Of a stretch of 64,000 bases of DNA, positions 27,771 to 36,860 are shown piece after piece. The notes beneath the pieces are model-generated. The model was not told the DNA's origin. It saw only the letters and a program-made list of their open reading frames with translations, and did not search any database. The stretch covers positions 1-64,000 of the forward strand of contig NZ_JAQMHV010000013.1 of assembly GCF_028307215.1 (NCBI RefSeq), in the 5' to 3' direction. Position 1 is the first letter of the stretch; every line of letters starts with the position of its first letter. Both the position numbers and the translations under genes were made by a program. The stretch is from Falsirhodobacter sp. 20TX0035. Lineage in GTDB: Bacteria; Pseudomonadota; Alphaproteobacteria; Rhodobacterales; Rhodobacteraceae.

Positions 27771-30056
27771 ATGACCGATGCCCCGAACGAACCCGCACTG
27801 ACCTTCGAACCCTTGTCGCGCGCCATTGGCGAGCGGTACCTGACCTATGCTCTGTCGACGATCATGAACCGTGCGTTGCCGGACGCGCGGGACGGGTTGA
27901 AGCCGGTGCACCGGCGCATCCTTTACGCCATGCGCGAGTTGCGGCTGTCGCCCACCGGGGGCTTCCGGAAATCGGCCAAGATCTCGGGCGACGTGATGGG
28001 CAACTACCACCCGCACGGTGACGCCGCGATCTATGACGCGATGGCGCGGCTGGCGCAGGATTTCAACGTCCGCTATCCGCTGGTGGACGGGCAGGGCAAC
28101 TTCGGCAACATCGACGGCGACAACCCCGCCGCGAGCCGCTACACCGAGGCGCGGCTGACCCCGATCGCGGAAACGCTGATGGAGGGGCTGGCCGAGAATT
28201 CGGTCGATTTCCGCCCCAACTACGACGGCACGCTGGAAGAGCCGGTGGTCATGCCGGCGGCCTTCCCGAACCTGCTGGCCAACGGCGCGTCGGGCATCGC
28301 GGTGGGGATGGCCACGAACATTCCGCCCCACAACCTGCACGAACTGATCGACGCCTGTCAGGCGATGATCCGCACGCCCGACTTGTCGGACGAGGCGCTG
28401 GTGGATCTGGTGCCCGGCCCCGACTTCCCCACCGGCGGCATCATCGTGGAGCCGCGCCCGGTCATCCTGGAGGCCTATCGCACGGGCCGCGGGTCGTTCC
28501 GCACGCGTGCCAAGTGGGAGAAGGAGGATCTGGGCCGCGGCAACTGGCAGATCGTGGTCACGGAGATTCCGTATCAGGTCCAGAAGTCCAAGCTGATCGA
28601 GCGGTTGGCTGAGCTGATCCAGACCCGCAAGGTGCCGCTTCTGGCCGATGTGCGCGACGAATCGGCCGACGACATCCGCATCGTGCTGGAGCCGCGCGCG
28701 CGGACGGTGGAGCCCGAGATGCTGATGGGGATGCTCTTCAAGAACTCGGACCTGGAAACGCGCTTCAGCCTGAACATGAACGTGCTGATCGACGGGCGCA
28801 CCCCTAAGGTGTGCTCGCTGAAGGAGGTGCTGCGCGCCTTCCTTGATCACCGGCGCGAGGTTCTGGTGCGGCGCAGCCAGCACCGGCTGGACAAGATCGA
28901 CCATCAGCTGGAGGTGCTGGAGGGCCTGATCACCGCCTTCCTGCATCTGGACCGTGTCATCGACATCATCCGCTATGACGACAACCCAAAGCGCGCCCTG
29001 ATGGCCGAGGACTGGACGCTGACCCGTCCAAAGGCACTGTCGGAGGCGGACTACATTTCCCCCACCGGGACGGGAACGCTGTCGGACGTGCAGGCCGAGG
29101 CAATCCTGAACCTGCGCCTGCGTTCCTTGCGGCGGCTGGAGGAGATGGAGCTTCTGGCCGAGCGCGACGCGCTGGTGGCCGAACGCGCCAACCTGCACGC
29201 CCTGCTGGAAAGCGAGGCGCGGCAGTGGAAGGCCATCGGCAAGGAGCTGGGGGCGATCCAGAAGTCCTTCGGCAAGGCCACCCCCCTGGGCGCCCGCCGT
29301 TCGGCCTTCGCCGAGGCCGGCGTGATCGAGGACGTTCCCTTCGAGGCCATGATCGAGCGGGAGCCGATCACCGTCATCTGTTCGCAGATGGGCTGGATCC
29401 GCGCGATGAAGGGCCATGTCGCGCTGGATCAGGAGGTGAAGTTCAAGGATGGCGACGGGCCGCGCTTCATCTTCCACGCCGAAACCACCGACAAGATCCT
29501 TCTGGTCGGGTCGAACGGGCGCTTTTACACGCTGATTGGGGCGAACCTGCCCGGCGGGCGGGGCATGGGCGAACCTGTGCGCCTGATGGTGGACCTGCCG
29601 AACGAGGCGGAGGTCACCGACCTCGTGATCTGGAAGCCGGGGATGAAGTGGCTCATCGCCTCCACCGCCGGGGACGGGTTCATCCTGCCGGCCGAGGAGG
29701 CCGTGGCCCAGACCCGCGCCGGCAAGGCCGTGTTGACGGTGAAGGACGGCGCGAAGACGGCGCTGGTGAAGCCGGTGAGCGGGGATTACGTCGCGGTGGT
29801 GGGCGACAACCGCAAGATGCTGGTGTTCCCGATCGCGGAACTGCCCGAGATGGGCAAGGGCAAGGGCGTGCGCCTTCAGCGCTACAAGGACGGGGGCCTG
29901 TCCGACGCGATCACCTTCAACCTGTCCGACGGCATCGCCTGGCAGCTGGAAGGCGGGCGCAACCGGCGCGAAACGGACCTGACCGAATGGCTGGCCGCCC
30001 GCGCGACCGCAGGCCGCATGGCGCCGCGCGGCTTTCCCCGCGACAACCGCTTCTAG
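27771..30056 (+). CDS. parC: DNA topoisomerase IV subunit A
   Basis: The decatenase subunit for chromosome segregation. The 761-residue protein has the breakage-reunion domain with [26 protein letters not shown] and catalytic Tyr124 ([10 protein letters not shown]), coiled-coil neck (about 350-450), then a degenerate C-terminal beta-pinwheel (about 500-750). The absence of the GyrA-box QRRGGKG supports ParC over GyrA. The quinolone-pocket position equivalent to E. coli Ser80 is Ala85, and the Glu84 equivalent is Asp89. parE is not adjacent. Confidence 0.94.
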   Translation: MTDAPNEPALTFEPLSRAIGERYLTYALSTIMNRALPDARDGLKPVHRRILYAMRELRLSPTGGFRKSAKISGDVMGNYHPHGDAAIYDAMARLAQDFNVRYPLVDGQGNFGNIDGDNPAASRYTEARLTPIAETLMEGLAENSVDFRPNYDGTLEEPVVMPAAFPNLLANGASGIAVGMATNIPPHNLHELIDACQAMIRTPDLSDEALVDLVPGPDFPTGGIIVEPRPVILEAYRTGRGSFRTRAKWEKEDLGRGNWQIVVTEIPYQVQKSKLIERLAELIQTRKVPLLADVRDESADDIRIVLEPRARTVEPEMLMGMLFKNSDLETRFSLNMNVLIDGRTPKVCSLKEVLRAFLDHRREVLVRRSQHRLDKIDHQLEVLEGLITAFLHLDRVIDIIRYDDNPKRALMAEDWTLTRPKALSEADYISPTGTGTLSDVQAEAILNLRLRSLRRLEEMELLAERDALVAERANLHALLESEARQWKAIGKELGAIQKSFGKATPLGARRSAFAEAGVIEDVPFEAMIEREPITVICSQMGWIRAMKGHVALDQEVKFKDGDGPRFIFHAETTDKILLVGSNGRFYTLIGANLPGGRGMGEPVRLMVDLPNEAEVTDLVIWKPGMKWLIASTAGDGFILPAEEAVAQTRAGKAVLTVKDGAKTALVKPVSGDYVAVVGDNRKMLVFPIAELPEMGKGKGVRLQRYKDGGLSDAITFNLSDGIAWQLEGGRNRRETDLTEWLAARATAGRMAPRGFPRDNRF

Positions 30057-30154
30057 GGGGCGTTTCCGATGAGCGTTTCCGACGGGCGCGCGTTTGGGGC
30101 TTGCGGCCTCCCGCGTTCCCCCTACTGTGGCGCCGACCCCCATGGGAGTGATGC

Positions 30155-30769
30155 ATGCTGATCCGCCTTCTTGCCCTTTGCGCCGGTCTAGCCGCCGTTT
30201 CCGCCTGCGGGCGCAGCGACCTGGAAGAACCGCCGGTGGACATGGGCAACTTCCGGCTGGGCCTGAACATCGCCGTGGCCGACAACGCCGAGAAGGTGCC
30301 GATCTCACGCACCGCCACGGCGGATGAATGGGAGGCCGCGATCACCGAGGCGGTGGACCAGCGGTTCGGCCGCTACAACGGCTCGAAGCTCTACAACATC
30401 GGGATCAGCGTGGACGGCTATGCGCTGGCGCCCCCCGGCATCCCGGTGGTGGCCGCGCCGAAATCCGTGCTGGTCATCACCGCGAACGTCTGGGACGACG
30501 CGGCGCAGAAGAAGCTGAACGCCGAGGGCAAGCAGATCACCCTTTGGGAGGATGCGGGCGCGAACATCCTCGGCTCCGGCCTGATCCGCGGGCGCGACCG
30601 GCAGATGGAATCGCTGGCCTACAACGCGGCCAAGCGGGTCGAGCAGTGGTTCCAGGAGAACCCGGAATGGTTCGACATCCAGTCGCCGGCCCCCGTTCCG
30701 GAAACGGGCACCGCCCCCGTGGTGGTGGCCGCGCCAACCGCAGCCCCGCTGGGGACATCTGTCAACTGA
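30155..30769 (+). CDS. putative lipoprotein of unknown function
   Basis: A 204-residue protein with a type II signal peptide: hydrophobic MLIRLLALCAGLAAVSAC with lipobox VSAC and Cys18. The mature part holds a mixed alpha/beta region (NFRLGLNIAV, YNIGISVDGYALAPPG, KSVLVITANVWDD, DRQMESLAYNAAKRVEQWFQ) and a Pro/Ala/Val tail. No named domain is recognised. It is likely an outer- or inner-membrane-anchored periplasmic protein. It sits between parC and tuf1 with its own short 5' region. Confidence 0.8.
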   Translation: MLIRLLALCAGLAAVSACGRSDLEEPPVDMGNFRLGLNIAVADNAEKVPISRTATADEWEAAITEAVDQRFGRYNGSKLYNIGISVDGYALAPPGIPVVAAPKSVLVITANVWDDAAQKKLNAEGKQITLWEDAGANILGSGLIRGRDRQMESLAYNAAKRVEQWFQENPEWFDIQSPAPVPETGTAPVVVAAPTAAPLGTSVN

Positions 30770-30772
30770 CAC

Positions 30773-30801
30773 TTGATTTTCCGCGCGTTGGTGAGTATTT
30801 G
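30773..30801 (+). promoter_or_regulatory. putative tuf1 promoter
   Basis: TTGATT (30773-30778) and TATTTG (30796-30801) with a 17-base spacer lie about 50 bases before the tuf1 ATG and just after the lipoprotein stop. Visual match to sigma-70-type sequence only. Confidence 0.35.
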
Positions 30802-30854
30802 CCGCGCGGTATGAACCGGGCCCGGTGGGCCCCCGAAACTTCGAGGCGCCCACG

Positions 30855-32030
<1,176 letters not shown>

Positions 32031-32054
32031 TCCGAAACCTTTAGGATCTGCAGG

Positions 32055-32080
32055 AAAGCCGCCCTTAGGGGCGGCTTTTT
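32055..32080 (+). terminator. intrinsic terminator of tuf1
   Basis: A perfect stem AAAGCCGCCC / GGGCGGCTTT with a 4-base loop merges into a T run (TTTTT), 25 bases after the tuf1 stop. A classical Rho-independent terminator. Confidence 0.9.
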
Positions 32081-32353
32081 GCGTTTTGCGACGCCTGAGC
32101 TGTTTCTGGGGTGAGAAGAGGCGGTTGCATGACGGCCATGCAGATTCCGCATGTCACATTGGAGCCATATAGATAGGATCATAAGTAAATGATATGAAAC
32201 AGTTTTGTAACGGGGCTTTGCTGAAGCAATGTTTAAATCGTAGAACGTAGCTAAAAATCCTGCCTGCATGGGTCTTTTCAACGATGATGCGCGTGTGCAT
32301 ATGGGAAGGGACGACGAAGAAAGTCGCCTATAAAAAGCAAAATGGAACATATC
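32081..32353. other. AT-richer intergenic region upstream of a small secreted-protein gene
   Basis: No credible gene is seen in these 273 bases. Base composition is visibly AT-richer than the surrounding genes, especially about 32160-32340 (for example ATAAGTAAATGATATGAAAC). It must contain the promoter for the small exported protein at 32354, but no clean -35/-10 pair stands out. A regulated promoter, a long leader or a small RNA are all possible. Confidence 0.5.
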
Positions 32354-32578
32354 ATGACACGTATCGCTCTCGCATCCGCCGCTCTTCTGGCTTTTGCCGG
32401 CGTGGCTTCGGCGGCTTCGTCGAACCTGTCCTCGGCTTCGGAAGTGACGATCTCGACCCTAGCACCGGACGTTCAAGTGGACACGCTGACCCCGATTCAG
32501 GTGCGTGAGATCAACAACTCGGTGTCGTCGGATGAAGGTCTTACCCAACCGCAACTGCGCACCATTCTGGCGCAATAA
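32354..32578 (+). CDS. small secreted protein A with TLTPIQ core
   Basis: A 74-residue protein with a clear Sec signal peptide (MTRIALASAALLAFAGVASA, cleavage after residue 20) and a 54-residue mature chain. The mature part has a Ser/Ala-rich start, then the block TLAPDVQVDTLTPIQVREIN, then DEGLTQPQLRTIL. The same pattern occurs in the protein encoded 190 bases downstream, so the two are paralogues. No cysteine is present. I do not recognise a family. ATG at 32354 is chosen over one at 32342 because the signal peptide begins there. A terminator-like hairpin follows. Confidence 0.75.
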   Translation: MTRIALASAALLAFAGVASAASSNLSSASEVTISTLAPDVQVDTLTPIQVREINNSVSSDEGLTQPQLRTILAQ

Positions 32579-32611
32579 GCTTTCAAGGCTGATGCAGCCT
32601 CTGCATGCAGG

Positions 32612-32634
32612 GCCGCCCCAACGGGCGGCTTTGC
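32612..32634 (+). terminator. hairpin after small secreted protein A
   Basis: GCCGCCC / GGGCGGC stem with a 4-base loop followed by TTTGCTGTTT. A weak intrinsic terminator, with a short T run. Confidence 0.6.
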
Positions 32635-32767
32635 TGTTTGGTTCCGTTAAAAAATGTCGTGCGAAAGTTGAACTTTTCCCCGAATTCCCACGTTCCTTCA
32701 CCGTAGCCGCCTTCGAGCGGATGCCCTACGCGGCCCAGCCGCTTCACAGAAGACGGAAGGATACCCT

Positions 32768-33007
32768 ATGAAAGTTCTCGCACTGACCACTGCCGCCCTG
32801 GTTGCCCTGTCGGGCGCCGCCTTCGCGCAGACCGCTGCACCGGGCGACACGCAGCTGGACTCCGGCGCCATCGAGCAGCTCCGCACGCTGGACCCGAACC
32901 TCGACGTCACGACGCTGACGCCGATCCAGATCAATGAGATCAACGAGGAAGTCGAAGGCGACGGCCTGACCGAAAGCGAACTCGAAACGATCCTGGAAAC
33001 GATGTAA
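32768..33007 (+). CDS. small secreted protein B with TLTPIQ core
   Basis: A 79-residue exported protein. The signal peptide is MKVLALTTAALVALSGAAFA with cleavage before Gln21, and the acidic mature chain has 59 residues. The mature part includes TLDPNLDVTTLTPIQINEIN followed by GDGLTESELETIL, matching protein A in both order and spacing. The Asp/Glu-rich C-terminal half suggests a soluble or cation-binding peptide, but there is no canonical EF-hand loop. The family is not recognised. GAAGGATA precedes the ATG. A strong terminator follows, so it is its own transcription unit. Confidence 0.78.
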   Translation: MKVLALTTAALVALSGAAFAQTAAPGDTQLDSGAIEQLRTLDPNLDVTTLTPIQINEINEEVEGDGLTESELETILETM

Positions 33008-33026
33008 GCATCGTCTTCGGACACGG

Positions 33027-33050
33027 GGCCGCCCTTCGGGGCGGCCTTTT
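33027..33050 (+). terminator. intrinsic terminator after small secreted protein B
   Basis: GGCCGCCC / GGGCGGCC stem with a TTCG tetraloop region, followed by TTTT. It separates the small-protein unit from tRNA-Trp. Confidence 0.9.
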
Positions 33051-33100
33051 GCATTTCGGCCTTGCCAAGGCCTCCGTCCTTCTTTATCTGGCAGGCGAGT

Positions 33101-33176
33101 AGGAGTTTAGCTCAGTTGGTAGAGCATCGGTCTCCAAAACCGAGGGTCGTGGGTTCGAGTCCCCCAACTCCTGCCA
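33101..33176 (+). tRNA. trnW: tRNA-Trp (CCA anticodon)
   Basis: A 76-base cloverleaf. The acceptor AGGAGTT pairs with AACTCCT, the D-arm has GCTC...GAGC, and the anticodon stem TCGGT/ACCGA carries loop CTCCAAA with anticodon CCA at positions 34-36. The T-arm contains GGTTCGAGTC, and the 3' end is an encoded GCCA. Position just before secE-nusG is the usual one in proteobacteria. Confidence 0.97.
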
Positions 33177-33243
33177 TTTTCCCCGCCTTGATCCGCCGGC
33201 GCGAAGCGTGTATCAGCGCGCGGATGCGACAAAGGATGACGCC

Positions 33244-33432
33244 ATGACCAATCCGATCCAGTTCTTCCAGCAGGTGCGCACCGAGGTCGGCAAGGTCGTC
33301 TGGCCCACGCGTCGCGAGGTGGTTCTGACGACAATCATGGTGCTGGTGCTGGCGGCGCTGACGGCGATCTTCTTCTCGCTAGTGGATGTAGGCATCCGCA
33401 CGGGCCTGGCCCAGATCCTCAAGGCGTTCTGA
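33244..33432 (+). CDS. secE: preprotein translocase subunit SecE
   Basis: The short single-helix SecE of 62 residues. The amphipathic N-terminal helix has FFQQVRTEVGKVVWPTRREV, the conserved cytoplasmic contact, and one transmembrane helix spans about 27-50. It forms the SecYEG channel with SecY, encoded at 60737. It stands between tRNA-Trp and nusG. Confidence 0.96.
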   Translation: MTNPIQFFQQVRTEVGKVVWPTRREVVLTTIMVLVLAALTAIFFSLVDVGIRTGLAQILKAF

Positions 33433-33566
33433 TAATCCTTGTCATCGGGGGAGGGTGGCTTTATTGCCCCTTCCTGTGATCCTGGAACGGGCGCGCAGCG
33501 ATTCGGTTGCGCGCTGTTTTACATTACGGGGCCTGGCCTCGAAGCAGATGAAGATAGGTGGCTGGC

Positions 33567-34106
33567 ATGGCGAAGCGTTGGTATTCGGTAAGCGTCCTCT
33601 CGAACTTCGAGAAGAAGATTGCCGAGCAGATCAAGCAAGCCGTGATCGAAGCCGGTCTTGAGGACGAGATCGAGGAAGTGGTCGTTCCGACCGAGGACGT
33701 GATCGAGATCCGTCGCGGAAAGAAGGTGACGAGCGAGCGCCGCTTCATGCCCGGCTACGTGCTGGTGCGCATGGAGATGACGAGCCGCGGGTATCACCTG
33801 ATCACCTCGATCAACCGCGTGACAGGGTTCCTTGGCCCGCAAGGTCGCCCCATGGCGATGCGCGACGCCGAAGTGAACGACATCCTGAACCGCACCGACG
33901 TGACGGGCGAGGTCGCGGCACCGCGCAACCTGATCCGCTACGAGGTCGGCGAGACGGTGAGCGTGACGGACGGTCCCTTCGAGGGCTTCACCGGCCAGGT
34001 GGAGGACGTGGACGAGGACAACTCGCGCCTGAAGGTCACCGTGTCGATCTTCGGCCGCGCGACCCCGGTCGAACTGGAATTCACTCAGGTGTCGAAAGGC
34101 AACTGA
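33567..34106 (+). CDS. nusG: transcription termination/antitermination protein NusG
   Basis: A 179-residue elongation factor linking RNA polymerase to Rho or to the ribosome (via S10). The NGN domain ([20 protein letters not shown] ... [12 protein letters not shown]) is followed by the KOW domain ([17 protein letters not shown]). ATG at 33567 has AGGTGG 6 bases upstream. A GTG at 33558 is the alternative. It is followed by rplK after 76 bases that contain two small hairpins. Confidence 0.95.
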   Translation: MAKRWYSVSVLSNFEKKIAEQIKQAVIEAGLEDEIEEVVVPTEDVIEIRRGKKVTSERRFMPGYVLVRMEMTSRGYHLITSINRVTGFLGPQGRPMAMRDAEVNDILNRTDVTGEVAAPRNLIRYEVGETVSVTDGPFEGFTGQVEDVDEDNSRLKVTVSIFGRATPVELEFTQVSKGN

Positions 34107-34182
34107 GGAAGCTCGTGGGAGGTCCCGTCGGGGCCGGACCACTAAACCATGCCTTCGGGCATCGTGACAAAGGAGAGGCCAC

Positions 34183-34635
34183 ATGGCCAAGAAGATCATC
34201 GGGCAGCTGAAGCTGCAAGTCAAAGCGGGGCAAGCCAACCCGTCCCCGCCCGTCGGCCCGGCACTGGGTCAGCGCGGCCTGAACATCATGGCCTTCGTGA
34301 AGGAATTCAACGCGAAGACCGCCGATATCGAGCCGGGCACGCCCACGCCGACCATCATCACCTACTACCAGGACAAGTCGTTCAGCCTCGAGCTGAAGAC
34401 GGCTCCGGCCTCGTTCCTGCTGAAGAAGGCCGCAGGCCTGCCCCCCGTGGGCAAGCGCAACCGCGCCAAGGGTTCGGTGAAACCGGGCCGCGAAGTCGCG
34501 GGCACCGTCACCGTCGCGCAGATCCGTTCGATCGCCGAAGCGAAGATGAAGGACCTGAACGCCAACTCCGTGGAAGCTGCGATGCAGATCATCCTGGGTT
34601 CGGCAAAATCCTGCGGCATCGAGGTCAAGGGGTAA
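34183..34635 (+). CDS. rplK: 50S ribosomal protein L11
   Basis: A 150-residue L11, part of the GTPase-associated centre and needed for Rel activation. It has the conserved N-terminal [11 protein letters not shown] (22-32) and the C-terminal rRNA-binding domain with [20 protein letters not shown] precedes the ATG. It is coupled to rplA after 3 bases. In E. coli the upstream leader is bound by L1, and the two hairpins in 34107-34182 could play that part, though this is unproven. Confidence 0.97.
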   Translation: MAKKIIGQLKLQVKAGQANPSPPVGPALGQRGLNIMAFVKEFNAKTADIEPGTPTPTIITYYQDKSFSLELKTAPASFLLKKAAGLPPVGKRNRAKGSVKPGREVAGTVTVAQIRSIAEAKMKDLNANSVEAAMQIILGSAKSCGIEVKG

Positions 34636-34638
34636 GTC

Positions 34639-35334
34639 ATGGCCATTGGTAAACGTACGAAAGCCGCCCGCGCCGCCTTTGAAGGCAAGAACCTGATCAC
34701 GGTCGAGGATGCGGTCAAGCTGATCAAGGACTCGGCCACGGCCAAGTTCGACGAGACGCTGGAAATCGCGATGAACCTGGGCGTCGATCCGCGTCACGCC
34801 GACCAGATGGTCCGCGGCGTGGTCACCCTGCCGAACGGCACGGGCAAGACCGTCCGCGTCGCCGTGTTCGCACGTGGTGCGAAAGCGGACGAGGCCAAGG
34901 CCGCCGGTGCCGACATCGTCGGTGCCGAGGACCTGATGGAATCGATCCAGGCGGGCAAGATCGAGTTCGATCGCTGCATCGCGACACCGGACATGATGCC
35001 GCTGGTCGGCCGTCTGGGCAAGATTCTGGGCCCGCGCAACCTGATGCCGAACCCCAAGGTCGGCACCGTGACCATGGACGTGGCCGGCGCCGTCGGCAAC
35101 GCCAAGGGCGGTGAGGTCCAGTTCAAGGTCGAAAAGGCCGGCGTGATCCACGCGGGCATCGGCAAGGTCTCCTTCGAGGAGAACAAGCTGGCCGAGAACA
35201 TCCGCGCCTTCGTGGAAGCCGTGTCGCGTGCGCGTCCCGCGGGCGCCAAGGGCACCTATGTGAAGAAGGTCTCCGTATCCTCCACCATGGGCCCGGGCGT
35301 GGCGCTGGACCTGGCTTCGGCCGCCGGCAACTGA
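34639..35334 (+). CDS. rplA: 50S ribosomal protein L1
   Basis: A 231-residue L1 of the ribosomal stalk near the E site and probable translational autoregulator of rplKA. It has [13 protein letters not shown] (50-62), the family signature around [21 protein letters not shown], and [11 protein letters not shown] at the end. A strong terminator follows, closing the rplKA unit. Confidence 0.97.
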   Translation: MAIGKRTKAARAAFEGKNLITVEDAVKLIKDSATAKFDETLEIAMNLGVDPRHADQMVRGVVTLPNGTGKTVRVAVFARGAKADEAKAAGADIVGAEDLMESIQAGKIEFDRCIATPDMMPLVGRLGKILGPRNLMPNPKVGTVTMDVAGAVGNAKGGEVQFKVEKAGVIHAGIGKVSFEENKLAENIRAFVEAVSRARPAGAKGTYVKKVSVSSTMGPGVALDLASAAGN

Positions 35335-35351
35335 GCCTGACGACATCCATG

Positions 35352-35386
35352 AAAGGCCGCCGCCCGTAAGGGCCGGCGGCCTTTTT
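35352..35386 (+). terminator. intrinsic terminator after rplA
   Basis: An 11-base stem AAAGGCCGCCG / CGGCGGCCTTT with an 11-base loop and TTTTT. It separates rplKA from the rplJL-rpoBC unit. Confidence 0.92.
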
Positions 35387-35396
35387 CGTTGGCCCC

Positions 35397-35425
35397 TTGC
35401 CGGGGGCGCGGTCTCGGTCTATAGG
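35397..35425 (+). promoter_or_regulatory. rplJ promoter
   Basis: TTGCCG (35397-35402), 17-base spacer, TATAGG (35420-35425). It lies directly after the rplA terminator and about 230 bases before rplJ, consistent with the main promoter for rplJL-rpoBC. Confidence 0.6.
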
Positions 35426-35431
35426 AGGCCT

Positions 35432-35658
35432 CTACAGCGTCCGCGCGATTCGTCGCGGGGTGCTGTATTCGTCCTAGACGGTGGGTGCGGAGCGATCCGC
35501 TTAATTTCCTGCCTGAGATGGGTTGTCGAGACTGTTTTTCCGGGGCGTTTTCCTCGGGCGATCATGGCCTCGGGACCCTTTGGGACCCGACGTCTTCATC
35601 CTTTCAGGGTGAAGGCACAACTGAGCCGGGGGGAAACCCCCATACTTGGAGTGAACCT
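35432..35658 (+). promoter_or_regulatory. rplJ 5' leader, candidate L10 autoregulatory RNA
   Basis: About 227 non-coding bases between the predicted start and the rplJ GTG. Visible structures are TCGGGACCC / GGGACCCGA with a TTT loop (35570-35590, one mismatch) and GGGGG-GAAA-CCCCC (35628-35641), a GNRA-type hairpin just before the ribosome binding site. In E. coli the rplJ leader is bound by the L10-L7/L12 complex. Equivalence here rests on position and structure only. Confidence 0.5.
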
Positions 35659-36174
35659 GTGGATAGAGCCCAGAAAGAGCAAGTGGTCGAGGAACTCGGC
35701 CAGATCTTCGAAAGCTCTGGCGTGGTGGTCGTTGCCCACTATGCAGGTCTGACGGTTGCACAGATGCAGGATCTGCGCGCGCGCATGCGTGTCGTTGGCG
35801 GATCCGTACGCGTTGCCAAGAACAAGCTCGCCAAGATCGCCCTTGAAGGGAAACCCGCCGCTGCGATGGGTGACCTGCTCACGGGCATGACCGTTCTCAC
35901 CTACTCCGAAGATCCTGTCGCTGCTGCGAAGGTCGCGGAGGATTTCGCCAAGTCGACGGACAAGTTCGTCATCCTGGGCGGAGCCATGGGCGAGACGATC
36001 CTGGACCAGGCCGGTGTGAAAGCCGTGGCCGCCATGCCGTCACGTGAGGAGCTCATCGCTTCGATCGTCGGCTGCATCGGTGCGCCCGCGTCGAACATCG
36101 CCGGTGCCATTGGCGCGCCTGCTTCGAACATCGCCGGCATCCTCTCCACCCTGGAGGAGCGGGAAGCCGCCTGA
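35659..36174 (+). CDS. rplJ: 50S ribosomal protein L10
   Basis: A 171-residue base of the L7/L12 stalk. It begins [20 protein letters not shown] and contains [13 protein letters not shown]. The C-terminal end has a repeated segment, with GAPASNIAG occurring twice (about residues 141-149 and 151-159), before the L12-binding helix. The GTG start at 35659 follows TTGGAG by 7 bases. An in-frame upstream ATG at 35485 lies in the structured leader and is rejected. Confidence 0.95.
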   Translation: MDRAQKEQVVEELGQIFESSGVVVVAHYAGLTVAQMQDLRARMRVVGGSVRVAKNKLAKIALEGKPAAAMGDLLTGMTVLTYSEDPVAAAKVAEDFAKSTDKFVILGGAMGETILDQAGVKAVAAMPSREELIASIVGCIGAPASNIAGAIGAPASNIAGILSTLEEREAA

Positions 36175-36240
36175 GCAATCCTTGACCTGCGTGGTTGAAT
36201 ACACCCACGTCGGAACCCATCTTAATGAACGGAACAGAAC

Positions 36241-36618
36241 ATGGCTGATCTGAAAGCACTCGCCGAGCAAATCGTGAACCTCACGCTGCTGCAAGCGCAA
36301 GAACTGAAAACCATCCTGAAAGATGAGTACGGCATCGAGCCGGCAGCCGGTGGCGCCGTCATGATGGCCGGCCCGGCCGCTGGTGCAGGCGCACCGGCCG
36401 AAGAAGAAAAGACCGAGTTCGACGTCGTCCTGACGGACGCTGGCGCGAACAAGATCAACGTCATCAAAGAAGTGCGTGCGATCACCGGTCTGGGCCTGAA
36501 AGAAGCCAAGGACCTGGTCGAAGCCGGTGGCAAGATCAAGGAAGCCGTTGCCAAGGCCGAAGCCGAAGACATGAAGAAAAAGCTGGAAGCCGCTGGCGCG
36601 AAAGCCGAGCTGCGCTAA
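36241..36618 (+). CDS. rplL: 50S ribosomal protein L7/L12
   Basis: A 125-residue stalk protein. It has the N-terminal dimerisation helices ([29 protein letters not shown]), an Ala/Gly/Pro hinge with [17 protein letters not shown], and the globular C-terminal domain with [21 protein letters not shown], the factor-binding surface. It is 66 bases after rplJ. Confidence 0.98.
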   Translation: MADLKALAEQIVNLTLLQAQELKTILKDEYGIEPAAGGAVMMAGPAAGAGAPAEEEKTEFDVVLTDAGANKINVIKEVRAITGLGLKEAKDLVEAGGKIKEAVAKAEAEDMKKKLEAAGAKAELR

Positions 36619-36656
36619 GCTGGACCGGTGCCTTCGGGCGCTGATCACGACACGAG

Positions 36657-36720
36657 GGCTGGGTCCGAGAAATTCGGGCCCAGCCGAACCTGTCTTGGAG
36701 GGGGCTTTTCCGAAAGCCCC
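36657..36720 (+). promoter_or_regulatory. double hairpin between rplL and rpoB (processing or attenuation site)
   Basis: Two stems stand side by side: GGCTGGG(T)CCGA / TTCGG(G)CCCAGCC with a GAAA-like loop (36657-36685), and GGGGCTTT / AAAGCCCC (about 36701-36720). Neither is followed by a T run. In E. coli this gap holds an attenuator and an RNase III site that set the L12:beta ratio. The same role here is inference. Confidence 0.5.
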
Positions 36721-36860
36721 GCCCAAGGCGCGGTTCAAGGTTCGGGAGCCTGCCGGTGGGACGGCGGGCATGAATGGAACCTGACCCCCTGCTTCGCAAG
36801 CGGCGCGCATCCGGTCCCCGACGGACGCACGCCCGCGAGACACGAAAGGTGACCTTGAGC

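Noticed and set aside
30057-30090. Short direct repeat GCGTTTCCGA just after parC
   Set aside because: Only ten bases, twice, with no palindromic character or tail. Not enough to claim a site.
27663-30308. Long minus-strand open frame antisense to parC, continuous with the SH3b gene
   Set aside because: Only the last 130 codons (27270-27662) resemble a real protein with its own ribosome binding site. The rest is the shadow of parC.
33061-33090. Possible tRNA-Trp promoter TTGCCA...TTATCT
   Set aside because: Spacing is 16 bases with weak matches, and it overlaps a small inverted repeat. Too uncertain to list as a feature.
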